Assembly (NCBI GenBank): GCA_916613615.1 | Contig: OU744724.1 | Location: 31,765,452-31,829,451 of the forward strand | Reading direction: 5' to 3' | DNA from: Steromphala cineraria | Lineage: Eukaryota > Mollusca > Gastropoda > Trochida > Trochidae | DNA: 64,000 bases | Shown here: one piece after another, positions 1 through 10,719 of the stretch | Position numbering within the stretch: the first letter of the stretch is position 1 | How the letters are laid out: each line of letters starts with the position of its first letter | Notes under the pieces: generated by a model | Told to the model about the DNA's origin: nothing | Seen by the model: the letters and a program-made list of their open reading frames with translations, nothing else | The model's database searches: none | Position numbers and translations under genes: made by a program

Positions 1-246
1 GATAAACAACTACTACTTTATACTGAAGTTTGAATATTTATGTTATCTACCTTGGGGTATTCAATACAAACAAGTGATATATTAAACCAAGCTCTTTTTA
101 TTTATTTTTTTAAATGCAAAAGAATGTCTCTAGGTTGGCTAGGGAGGACGGGTGATAAACAAGTACTACTTCATACCGAAGTTTGAATATTTATGTTATC
201 TACCTTGGGGTACTCAATACAAACAAGTGATATATTAAACCAAGCA
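1..246. repeat. Two direct copies of a ~92-bp sequence, period ~153 bp
   Basis: A block starting GATAAACAA at 1-93 recurs at 154-245 with a few substitutions, both ending in AAACCAAGC. The spacer holds a T-rich stretch. The array may continue left of the window. No coding potential is seen. Confidence 0.8.
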
Positions 247-3200
247 TGCTTTAAAAGCTTGGAAACGAAAAAAAAATCTGTGCTATAAATCAAATAAGCC
301 TGTAAGCCTTATCAATAATGCAGATACTTTCAGATCAGACTCGCAATTAGAGTGACTCACACATCCACTCACATACACGTATATCAGTTTTCAAATATTT
401 TTCAACACACGATTTTTATAGGAAGATAAAATAATGGATGTTTTTTTTATAAATCACATCAAATTAAATGTAAGAAAATAAGGAATATTAATATTTAAAA
501 CATTTCATTTTCCTGCAGACAAGTTAATGGTTATTGCTGATGATTGATTAATGGCATTGTTCCCAACAACAAATGAGCATACATGTATTTACATTTCTCA
601 ATTAAAGAATCCAATGAATATACAGTAGAACTGGTTTTCGAAATGGACATGTTTATTTATCATAACATTTACCGAATATACTGTTTAAGATAATTTTATC
701 CTCTTAATTCCAAGGAATTTCAATAGAAAAAGACAATACTGATTGGCCTTCATGCTAAACGTAATGACTGTGTGTCTCAGTTCACCAAGCTGTGAATGGG
801 TACCCTGTGAGGCATAGAATAGTCCCTTACCTGAGCGCCACATATGGATGCCGGTTGAATACTCCCCAGGGAGTTGAAATGGAAAAATGATCGGATGGTG
901 AAAGAATGCCATTGACCAGGGGAAAATGTAAGCGCCTTGAGCAACCACGAGTGGTTGGATATGAGCTCTATATAAATATCCATATAATATATAATAATAT
1001 AAATTTGGGATCGAGGCAGTCAACTAAACTGCTTGCAAATAATGCCTCTTACAGCAAAATCTATTTTCAGCATAAAAAATGAATGGACAGTCATGCTTTT
1101 AAATCAATTTGTGTAAGAGCAGCTCTTAAGGTAATTCCATTATCAGGGCTGCTGTGTGAGATAGAGCCGGAAACTAACATGTTGGAAAATAACCAAATGT
1201 AATGTTTTAATTCACCTAGGTCCAGGCACTTGTAATACTGACTACACACTGACCTAATCTTTGAAAAAAAACTACATTTACATGAAGTTATTGTGATTAT
1301 TAGGTTTTCAGTAAACTATATTAGAACTTGAATCTCCATGGAAAATGCTTTATGAAAGAATCACAAGAAGTTAAGAACTGCACAAAATATTCACAAATTT
1401 TCATGAAAATAAAATTAAAAGTTTTAAGTTACTCTTTGAAAACTAAAGTAAGGTCTGAGAGAGACAGAATAATTTCTTATCCCGTCAGTCATTGTGGTGG
1501 GGGATTATAAAGCCACGAGTTTTGTTTGTTTGGTAATAATACTGTTGTAAAACAACAAAACACAATAGACACAAAATAATTAATATATACATTTAATTCA
1601 TTGCATAAAGTGTAACACAGTGAATACGCATTATTTGTACTGATGTTTGTGTTTGATCACTTATATTGATTTTAACCTTATAATGAGCTATAAGGAAAGA
1701 ATGCTTAGTCAAGAGTAATATTGTAGAATACGATTGAATTATGAGGAAAATCAATATGTCATGGTTTGATATATTTCAAGTACATAGCTACACCATGTGC
1801 ATGGGTGGTTTTAAAGTTACTTCATCAAATGAATAGAGAATCTCACACAAGTGTCTTCTGTTCAAAATATATTGAGGGTTAAAAAATAGTCATATTACAC
1901 CTCCTAGGAGATATCAATAAATGTTTTTCAATTTCATGCTAAATGACAACCCTCATGAATAAGGAATGGATATAACACAACTGGGTAGACATGAACATTC
2001 ATTATTACTAATATTAGATCAGAACAAATTATTATATTTCTCGTATTCCCATCAATGAGGTCCTTTCCTCAGTAGGCAGTTTCTTTTAAATCTGTGTCAA
2101 GAAATATCAAGATGAATATCTTAATTTGTAATACTGTTCAATACTCAAATGTTACTTATTGACGAGTGATAGATATTATTATGCGGCCACATTAGTTATC
2201 CAAAGTGTTTGCAAAGGGGATCACAGACCAATTATTAGACCATAGCCTTGACCCAATGATCATAACCTTTCATGCTTCACTTATAAGTTTTTCATCTCCT
2301 AATCTATTGATCTGATTGGTAAGTCTTACTGAAATACATTTTCAAAGCAGCTTAGATGGTGGTAATGTTACAGGTAAATGACCTAAAGATGGAACAATTT
2401 CACCAGACACTAGAATCCCAAATTCTGAGTCACAAGCCATTTAGTGAACACCAAAACATTTGAACTATTTGATAGTTTTTGGTCTTTCATCAGTTTTGAA
2501 AACCAAAAACGACAACTGAGATTTGTCATTCTTACTACCGGTAATGGAAACCTAAACCTGCCACTGGCCTAGACAAAAAAGTAAACTGGTTACAGACTGG
2601 CTATAATTTTACTTCAAGGAAACTCAAAAGATTACTTTACTTATATATTCAGTGTTATCAACAAGATACTGTTCAATGTCAAGTATTAATGTTGTACAGA
2701 GATTGGGGTCCATGGAAATTGCTACTCACCATTTGCCCTGGTTTATATTTTTAATTAAGGCACTTTTTTCTCAACAAAGGGTTCAAGCTAATCAAAATCA
2801 ACAACATGGGAATTAAAAAAACCATCAATTCAAGTAAAAGACACTGTTATGGATACACCAACTTCTTAATGTCTCTCAAGAATCTCAATGTGCAATAAAT
2901 GTAACTCAACCTCATTGTGAAACATACAAATAAACATGAAATCAATTTAAAAGGACCTCACACCATCAACTGACTAAAACCCACTCTGACCCAGACAACT
3001 GACACCTAAACGGGGCTAAACAAAGCCATGGACCCCCTGCAGAGCCCGAGACTTATGGAGCATGAATTGTAGGCCCGGGATCAAACTGAGGCCCATGTTT
3101 ATTGGAAGTCAATGAGATTACCAAGTGCTCGCTTCTCACACTGTGATTGATCTACAGACCTAATCTCAGATTGTAGGCAAACAATGTTGACGTCTGCATG

Positions 3201-4308
3201 AGTGACTCAATGTCACTACAACAGGTCCACACACTCACACATATTGATATAAATTTCTTAACATTAATGCTACATGCTGAAGATGAGTTTGTTGATTATA
3301 ACAATGACTACATTAGTTTTAGGTCCATAGACTTGCAAAAATTGACTTCAGATGAGAAGATAAGATAATTCTTAATGAAAACAACAAACCTAAATGTACT
3401 CTTGAGTTAAATGTCCTCAGACGAGCTAACCACTGCCCTATCCCGCCCCAAATAGTTATGAGAAGAATGGTTTGAAGCAACTAATGTGAAACCTCGTGGG
3501 TGAATGACTTGATCTTCCCTGATAGATATGACGCAGGACTCTTTGAGCTCCTTAGTCAGACCAAGTGACACATTTAAGTTACAATTATAATCCGAGGTAA
3601 AATATTGAAACAATAGTCAATAAAATATAGCAAGTATGTAAACTTGCTTCTGGAATCTCCATGGAAATTTTGTACTAGGAAAAGGTGGACTAGTTCTATT
3701 TTGAAATCTTTAGAAATTTCTGAAATTTCAACTTTTTATAAATGTCATTTAATTAAAACAATTTGAAAAGGAATTAAAATCATCGATGAAGCTCTCAACC
3801 TCAATGATAAAGAATTTCAGAATAGAAAATACCAAAATCTTGATAACCGAGACAAGTCATCCAGAGCAGTGATAAAAGTCTATCAGAAAATGACAAATTC
3901 TCCTGAAGTCTGTCTTCAATCTTTAAATAGTATTGAATAATCCTTTTTGACTTAATTGATAAAAATCCTAGGACATGATCCTGCTTGTAAGAATAATATC
4001 CCGAAATTCATTAAATTACTTTTTCTGTTGGACTGTTACGCTCTAACTATTTACATAATCAATAATTGATCAATTTGGATAACCTGTTAGCACTTAGGTA
4101 TTGATCCTTGCCGATTTTACAGATCTGAGTATGTTGGTTCAAACATAAATGAGATTAATTGGAAATAAACTAAAAGTTGCCTGAAATTTTTTTATTGGCT
4201 TAAGACTCAAGTTTCCAGATGTTTTCTGTTTCTGTTAAACTAGGGGTTTAATGAGAAGATAAATGGACAGATCAAGTGACAGACAAGTCTTATATTAATA
4301 TCATTTAA

Positions 4309-4419
4309 CGTTGGAGGGTCACAGGTCGCAGAAAGGTCGGCTGACGCAACCCTCTACTAGACCTTTCTAGACTCAGTATAGGAGTGGAACGGACAATATT
4401 GAGGCTAGGTTTACTTAGA
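4309..4419. repeat. Partial copy of the 9-bp-TSD inverted-repeat element
   Basis: Matches the right half of the complete element at 24528-24787: AGGGTCACAGGTCGCAGAAAGG, then ACCTTTCTAGACTCAGTATAGG, then GAGGCTAGGTTTACTTAGAC. The other half is missing. Confidence 0.7.
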
Positions 4420-4534
4420 CTGGACTATATATAAAGTTTGTCAGTCTGACCCCTTAAAGGTTCACTGGATAGTAGAAATTAAAGTTAAAAGTTGACAAAA
4501 AACAAGGTCATACCTGAATATCTTTTTTGGTTCT

Positions 4535-4612
4535 ATACTGAGTCTAGAAAGGCCTAGTTGAGGGTTGCGTCAGCCCTATACGGATAATATTGAGGCCAGG
4601 TTTACTTAGACT
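4535..4612. repeat. Second partial, rearranged copy of the same element
   Basis: Contains CTATACTGAGTCTAGAAAGG joined to TTGAGGGTTGCGTCAGCC, then an end that reads GGATAATATTGAGGCCAGG and TTTACTTAGACTGA. These are internal and terminal pieces of the family at 24528-24787 in a different arrangement, so this is a decayed or recombined copy. Confidence 0.65.
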
Positions 4613-6114
4613 GAATAGGAGCCATTGGTCCATTGATGAGTTTGGCAATGTTTCCTGACACGTGAGCTTGTCCGATTGAGGATGACACCTCACGAGAGAT
4701 GCAGGAAGTCAGTGAGTGAACCTTGATACAACTCTTACTCCTGTATTGATTCACTTCACTCCACTTGTAACTCACTTGTGACAATTCTCTAGTTTACGTT
4801 ACATACAATCTTCATCTTACTAGCTAATGGCTGAAATATTGGCCAAGCGGAATAAAATGATAACTTACTAATTCTACCTTCAACTAAGTTCCCTTCTCTT
4901 GTATTCTTCAACGATAACAGTATAATATAGATCATACCTCATGCATTGTATTGATATTACCCTGATATTTCTAGAGGATTTTCGGTAAATTTTTCATATT
5001 TTTGGCTTTGTATCCCTAAAGTTAAAGGTTAGAGAAGCAGGATACCTTATAGAGACAGTGATGAATTAACCTAACTTGCAATATTTTGAAAGAACCCATT
5101 GCAATTGAAGCTGAGAGGTGCAGAATGGAAGTTTCTTTTAAAAGGTGCTATTGCTTAGGACTCTTTAAGCTATTGGAAGAACTCGCATAACATTATGCTA
5201 GCGTCTAGCCAGTCCTTGAACTCAGCAGGTCATGATCTTTGTAGATTGATCACTGTAGAGTGTCAGGATTCCCACAAAAATACCTGCTTAGAATTGACCA
5301 AAATGACTTCTTCAGCTTATCACCTAGGAACAACACTAGAACACATGCAGTTAGCATTTGGTACACAAAATTTGGGTTTTTGTTTCCAACTATTCAAAAT
5401 TGTTAGTTTTGACTGACTTTGCCTTGTTAGAGCAGACTGTCACTTGTGGAAACATTATGAATGATCAGTTTGAAAACAAAGATAAAATGTTAATTGTAAA
5501 AGTAATTTTGATAAAGCTGGGTATAAATATGTCACCAGACAACAGCCTATAGGACAAAGTCGCTGTTTGGATTATTTGAATTGTGAAAAGAAAATCTGAA
5601 GACTTATTTATGGGCCTGGTTTGATCTACATACATAGTGTAATGAAGTACTAAAGATCATATTTCAACAAGATTGAAAAGCATACATGTTGCAGGTTGAA
5701 TTGGGAACGACACTCACTACCCATTGATCTGATGTCCGATACATGTACTGAGTACTGACTACTGACAGCACTTTCACAGTTGAACACCTGTGCACTGAAT
5801 TGGGTCTATTCCACCACAGAATGGGGTCTACCATCTCAACAAAGGGAAATCAATACGATCCTTCATACTAAGCAGAGATAAGGCAGTCTGCAGAAACTCA
5901 TTCATTTTCTTACAACTTAAGTTTTGAAAATCGATAGCTATTGTTTTTTTAACACACTGTTATTGATTGAGTCTTCATGTGGAATATATGTTCTCTCGAA
6001 GGAATTGATGTGACGACTGCTGATATTATCTGATATTCCTTTTACAAGAAATTGTTCAAGGATGACAGAGAAACTAAATGAATCCTTTCTCAGATGAACA
6101 TAATACATGTACAT

Positions 6115-6345
6115 CAGGGGTCGAAATTAGTCCTATTTGGGTACTAGCCATTCGGACTAGTGCATTTCTGTGAGCACTAGCCCAAAGATATTCTGACTAG
6201 TCAAATACACCGATATGATCTAATTTTCTTTAAATTCAACTTTAAATTCAACTAGTCCTTCGGACTACCAATGATTGCACTTTACTAGCCCAGCATCTTT
6301 TTCACTAGCCATTGGCTACTGGGCTAGTGCTAATTTCGAACCCTG
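6115..6345. mobile_element. MITE with 16-bp TIRs and 5-bp target duplication (copy 1)
   Basis: The 231-bp element starts CAGGGGTCGAAATTAG and ends CTAATTTCGAACCCTG, a near-perfect terminal inverted repeat. It is flanked by TACAT on both sides (6110-6114 and 6346-6350). A second copy in opposite orientation at 37952-38168 has the same ends and its own 5-bp flanking duplication. The interior is rich in ACTAGTCC/GGACTAGT-type inverted motifs and has no open frame. The mobilising transposase family is not identifiable. Confidence 0.85.
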
Positions 6346-8054
6346 TACATTAAACAACATACTGAAACACTTCTGTATTGCCTAGTTAATTACATATTAG
6401 TCATCTTGTCTTCATAGGTCATTTTTCAAATCATATCTCAATCAAACAAAGACTCTCATATCTCAAAGGCCAGAGGGCTTATGGGAAAAGGGATATATAT
6501 GTTATGCTAAGGAATATGACGTAAGGATGGGTATAGTGACTCTTTTCTGTATTGCATTATATTGCAATACCGAGGAGCATACTGCAATATATTGGTAGTT
6601 TTCAAATTACAATTTTGCTAACTCTCTTGACTTAAAAAAGAGCGATAAAAACAGCATTCATTACTGAGCTATGAGTTGTTTTGGAAAGGGAGATTTTTCA
6701 ATGACTGATTATGAGTTTTTACAAAAATTTTTTATTAAAGGTCAGATATATTGGATATCTATAAAGCATCCATTGATATGTTCCATGTTGTTCCTGTATT
6801 GCAATATACCGATAATACTGCAAATTCTTAACATACAGTCAAATTTTTATCATATAATATATATCCTTTTTATCTTGTGCAATAAGATCAGTTTAAAGAA
6901 ATCTTAAAAATATGTTTAATTCATAGAAAATATTTTTTTTTTTAAACTTATACTTTCTAATTAGGAAATAGAGCAGTCCTAACCATTATGTGTTTTTCAA
7001 TAAATCATAGTTTTGCCCTATATATTATAAATAAAGCGAAGGCACCCAATATCATTGAATTTATATCAATAAGTATCTGATAATTCATACAATCATAATA
7101 ATTTTTACTGTGACAACAGGACAGAAAGCAGTAATTTAGTTGTGTTACATGGACTAGGTGACATAAAGGATGAAATGACAAATAAAAGATTTCCCTTGAG
7201 AATGAAATTTTGCTAATTCTTTGAGATAAAGTACTTGTCAAAATGAAACCGTGTATAGGCTTATTTCAAACCCTGAAAATCTTGTTACTTAACATCTTTT
7301 CATAGATGTGTATCATGTGATCCCTAATGATGATTAAAGAGCTTTGTCAGATTATTACCATGTATTAAGCAAATGTGACTTTATTTTGACCCAAGATGAG
7401 GTTTTAATGTATCCACGTTAAGTGATAGATACTTAGAATTAAAATCTATAGATCATGTGCTGAAAATTACAGTTCAAATTGGGTATTCAGAGCAGACAAA
7501 AGTTACAAAACCTATAAGTCGACCATAAGTCAGTCACAGCATTGCATATAAAAAAGCAGGATGGCAATGATCTTGGGAACAAATAATTAAGAGTAATATT
7601 GTGAGAGGGATATATTATGAATGATCAATCCAAGACTGCATCATAGATACAGGTTTATTAAACACACATTTTAAAATACTCAGAATACTGTTTTTATATC
7701 TGCTCAGTGCTGTTATTATATCTGTATCTGAAACAGTACCATCTATTTTTATTGCATTTGTCATTTTCAGATTATGGACAAATGTTGGTGCCATTGATTG
7801 TCAATCTTTTAGTTGTAAGATAAAGAGACAGACACCAGCTGTCAGTTGTCAATCATATATTATAGACAGAATTAGAGTCTGTCATAAGTGTCAATGCTTT
7901 TAAAGGGATACGGACGAAACGGCGACACGGCAAAACGGCGACAAAAATTTAGTTAAAACGGCGACAAATTGGACTGAACGGCGACAGAATTGTATTGGAC
8001 TGAACGGCGACACAAATATTTTTTTGTAATAGTTTGTAACATGTTTCTTATATT

Positions 8055-8385
8055 CGATTGCAGGTTTTAGACAAGGTTACACAACCATTTATAAAGTGTT
8101 TATTCTACAAAGTGTTGTCAAGAAATGTCTTAATGTTAAAGGTGGGAAATTTTATGCTCTATTTGTTGACTTTGCGAAAGTTTTCGATTCAGTGGAGAGA
8201 AATAAACTATGGAATATCCTGAACATGCATGGCCTTAGTCCAAAAATGAGTAACCTTTAAAAGCAAATATATGAAAATGTAAAAGCGTGTGTCAGAAATA
8301 AGGATACTCTATCATAAACATTTGAGATACAAATAGGTGTCAGACAAGGTTGTGTATTAGGTGCTTTTAGGTGCTCGTCTCATGA
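8055..8385 (+). pseudogene. Decayed LINE reverse-transcriptase fragment
   Basis: Forward translation gives a recognisable reverse-transcriptase palm region. It has an F-V-D-F-A-K-V-F-D-S-V-E segment like motif A (catalytic Asp) and, further on, G-V-R-Q-G-C-V-L typical of the block before the FADD motif. In-frame stops interrupt it (for example after MSNL and after DTLS), and the sequence ends before FADD. It is not coding now. It is distinct from the better preserved minus-strand LINE at 9014-10719. Confidence 0.75.
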
Positions 8386-9013
8386 ACTATTTAACGAGAG
8401 AGGGAGATATCATATAAATTTATTCAACCTATATTTGACAGTTAACTTAGCCAAGTGATTCCAATCAATTCCAAAGTTAATCCTTGGCTTATGCTATGTT
8501 TTTTAAGTGATGGAATTTAGATTTTCATAACTATTGGTAAGTAAGTTAATTATCGGAACTCACTGTGATGATAACCAAAATAGTTCAATTAACAGAAAAA
8601 TAGAGCCATGGGCTCTGTAGCTCATCAGACTTTTGATGGAAAAAGGTTTTGATCCCTGTGACCCCATGTGGGGTCATGGGGTAATCAAATCTACAATTTA
8701 GAATCCTCATTGGCCAAGGAGTCTATACACAACTTTTCAGCTCTCTAGACCTTTTGGAACTGGAGAAGAAGATGAAATTAGGTTTTTAAGGTTTTGACCC
8801 CTGTGACCCCATGTGGGGTCATGAGGTCATGAAATCTACAATTTAGAATCCCCATTGGCCAAGGAGTCTACACACAACTTTTCAGCTCTCTAGACCCTTT
8901 GGAACTGGAGAAGAAGATGAAAATAGGTTTTTAAGGCTTTGACCCCTGTGACCCCATTTGGGGTCATGAGGTCATGAAATCTACAATTTAGAATCCCCAT
9001 TGGCCAAGGAGTC

Positions 9014-10719
9014 AAAGTCAAAGTCAAAGAGTGTTTATTGTACTTGAGGCCTCTGGCCCATATACAGTTCAAAGTATATACACGTATACAATATTGTATA
9101 TAATATAAACAATTTCATATTTGTATCTACATTCATATTCACAATCATTTTGCTATACGCAAGTTTCTGGCAAAAAATCGTCTTAATCTTGATCTACGAG
9201 TTAGTATCTAAGTAGTTCTGTCTTAATTCCGTACCATGCTTTATAAACAATGACAACTTGAATAACATCGTCCTCCTTTGATGTCAAAATAGAGATAAAT
9301 CCTGTTGCACTCGTTTTTCGAAGGAAGCGTTCAGGTATATATTTAGTTCTTAGTTCAATATAAAATGGACAATCAAAAGTGAAGTGTATTTCATCTTCAA
9401 TAGAATCATTACATAATGGACAGAGTCTCTGTGATCTTTCAAGTGAGATATATCTTCCATAGTTTATCATAAGTTTAAGTAACCCAAGTCTGAACTTAGT
9501 GTATAACTTTCTAAGATAACTATTTGTCAGAACTGATAAATATTTTTCTGGTTCTAATAAACTCTTAAATGTTTTGTACAAATCATAACGAGAACTGTTT
9601 TCTATATTTGATTGCCATCCTTGATAAAACATATTAGTTGCAACGATACGGAAATCTTTCAAAAACATTTGTATATCCCCTACATTTTGAGCAATCCATA
9701 TAAAACCATATCCATGAGAACATAATATTGTTCTTATATGCGATACCCATGTTGTCTTACCGATATTATCTAAGTGAAACATCATATTGTAAGCTACTTT
9801 CGGAAGTCGATGTTCAGCCATACGGAGAATCTTAAACCAATATTTTAAACATCTTATCTGTGAGTTGATATAAAGTGGATATCTTCCACATTCTCCATAA
9901 ATCATACAATTAGGTGTAGATATTCCAACACATAAGAACTTTTTACATGCTAGAAGGTGAATTCTTTCTAAACATTCATATCTTTGATAACCCCACACTT
10001 CAGATCCATATAATAGAATAGGTTGTATCTGACTATCAAACAGCTTAAAAAATACATGAGGTGTCAGAACTCCAAGTTTATGTGAAACAGACATGATATT
10101 GAGCAATGCTCTTTTGCCACGCAGTGCTAAGTCCAATACACACTTGTCCATGTTTAAGCTCGAATTGAACGTTATACCAAGATATTTATAACCGTTAACT
10201 ACATTCACTTCATTTCCATTAAAATACCATTTATCTTTATTACTTAAAGGACCACCCTTCCGAAATACAATAATTTCTGTTTTCTCTAAATTTACCGATA
10301 ATTTCCATTCTTCGGTATATCTATGCAGTATATTTAACTGATTTTGTAAACCAATGACAGTATCTGACAGTAAAATAACATCATCTGCAAAAAGGAGCAT
10401 TAGAATTTCAATGATGGCAGGATACATCTGTATCCCATGTTTACCGTTACTAGCAATTTCATAATATAACTCACTAATAAAGAAGGAGAATAACAAAGGA
10501 CTTAATACGCATCCCTGGCGTAAACCAGATGGACAATCGAAAAAGTCAGTAACACCATACTCACTTCGTACACATGATTTGACATTAGAATATATAGATA
10601 CTAACATATTATACATCTTCCCTTGAAGTCCAGACTTCCTTAAACAGTACCATAATTTAAAACGATCAACAGTATCAAATGCTTTTTTAAAATCAATAAA
10701 GGCTACATAAACCTTATGT
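9014..10719 (-). mobile_element. 5'-truncated non-LTR retrotransposon (LINE)
   Basis: The insert interrupts the 145-bp array. Its 3' end carries repeats of CTTTGA next to the array motif GGAGTC, a microsatellite-like tail. The 5' end is cut inside the reverse-transcriptase domain, as usual for incomplete target-primed reverse transcription. The flanking array segments match each other over at least 150 bp (8683 onward and 10720 onward), including private variants, so either the array unit was duplicated or the target-site duplication is unusually long. Confidence 0.85.
9201..10616 (-). CDS. LINE reverse transcriptase, 5'-truncated ORF2-like
   Basis: This open frame of at least 471 codons continues upstream without a stop to about 10715, where F-I-D-F-K-K-A-F-D-T-V-D supplies palm motif A. 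Taking the first Met at 10616, residues 30-50 contain SGLRQGCVLSPLLFSFF and residues 76-79 are FADD, the catalytic motif C. Later come the thumb-like YKYLGI block, LLYGSEVWG, and near the C-terminus a C-x2-C-x8-H-x4-C knuckle typical of LINE ORF2 ends. No endonuclease domain remains because the 5' part is lost. The frame is intact to its stop at 9201, suggesting a fairly recent insertion. The clade is not assigned. Confidence 0.9.
   Translation of the reverse strand: MYNMLVSIYSNVKSCVRSEYGVTDFFDCPSGLRQGCVLSPLLFSFFISELYYEIASNGKHGIQMYPAIIEILMLLFADDVILLSDTVIGLQNQLNILHRYTEEWKLSVNLEKTEIIVFRKGGPLSNKDKWYFNGNEVNVVNGYKYLGITFNSSLNMDKCVLDLALRGKRALLNIMSVSHKLGVLTPHVFFKLFDSQIQPILLYGSEVWGYQRYECLERIHLLACKKFLCVGISTPNCMIYGECGRYPLYINSQIRCLKYWFKILRMAEHRLPKVAYNMMFHLDNIGKTTWVSHIRTILCSHGYGFIWIAQNVGDIQMFLKDFRIVATNMFYQGWQSNIENSSRYDLYKTFKSLLEPEKYLSVLTNSYLRKLYTKFRLGLLKLMINYGRYISLERSQRLCPLCNDSIEDEIHFTFDCPFYIELRTKYIPERFLRKTSATGFISILTSKEDDVIQVVIVYKAWYGIKTELLRY

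Larger units (their letters stand above)
247..6114. other. Non-coding stretch, probably PACS intron 1 or beyond
   Basis: AT-rich DNA with only short, composition-driven open frames. Apart from the two partial hairpin-element copies near 4.3-4.6 kb, I see no exon with convincing codon use, no RNA gene and no complete transposon. A motif GTAAGCGCC...GAGCTCTATATAAAT near 928-975 resembles 3' ends of dispersed animal repeats but cannot be assigned. Intron status is inferred from the orientation of PACS exon 1 at 13310-13416. Confidence 0.5.

Noticed and set aside
685..1023. 112-codon minus frame
   Set aside because: No domain and no splice context; it overlaps a repeat-tail-like motif, so a chance frame is more likely.
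4602..4784. 60-codon minus frame ending in a MITE fragment
   Set aside because: No family recognised and the stop is supplied by the repeat; possibly a chance frame.
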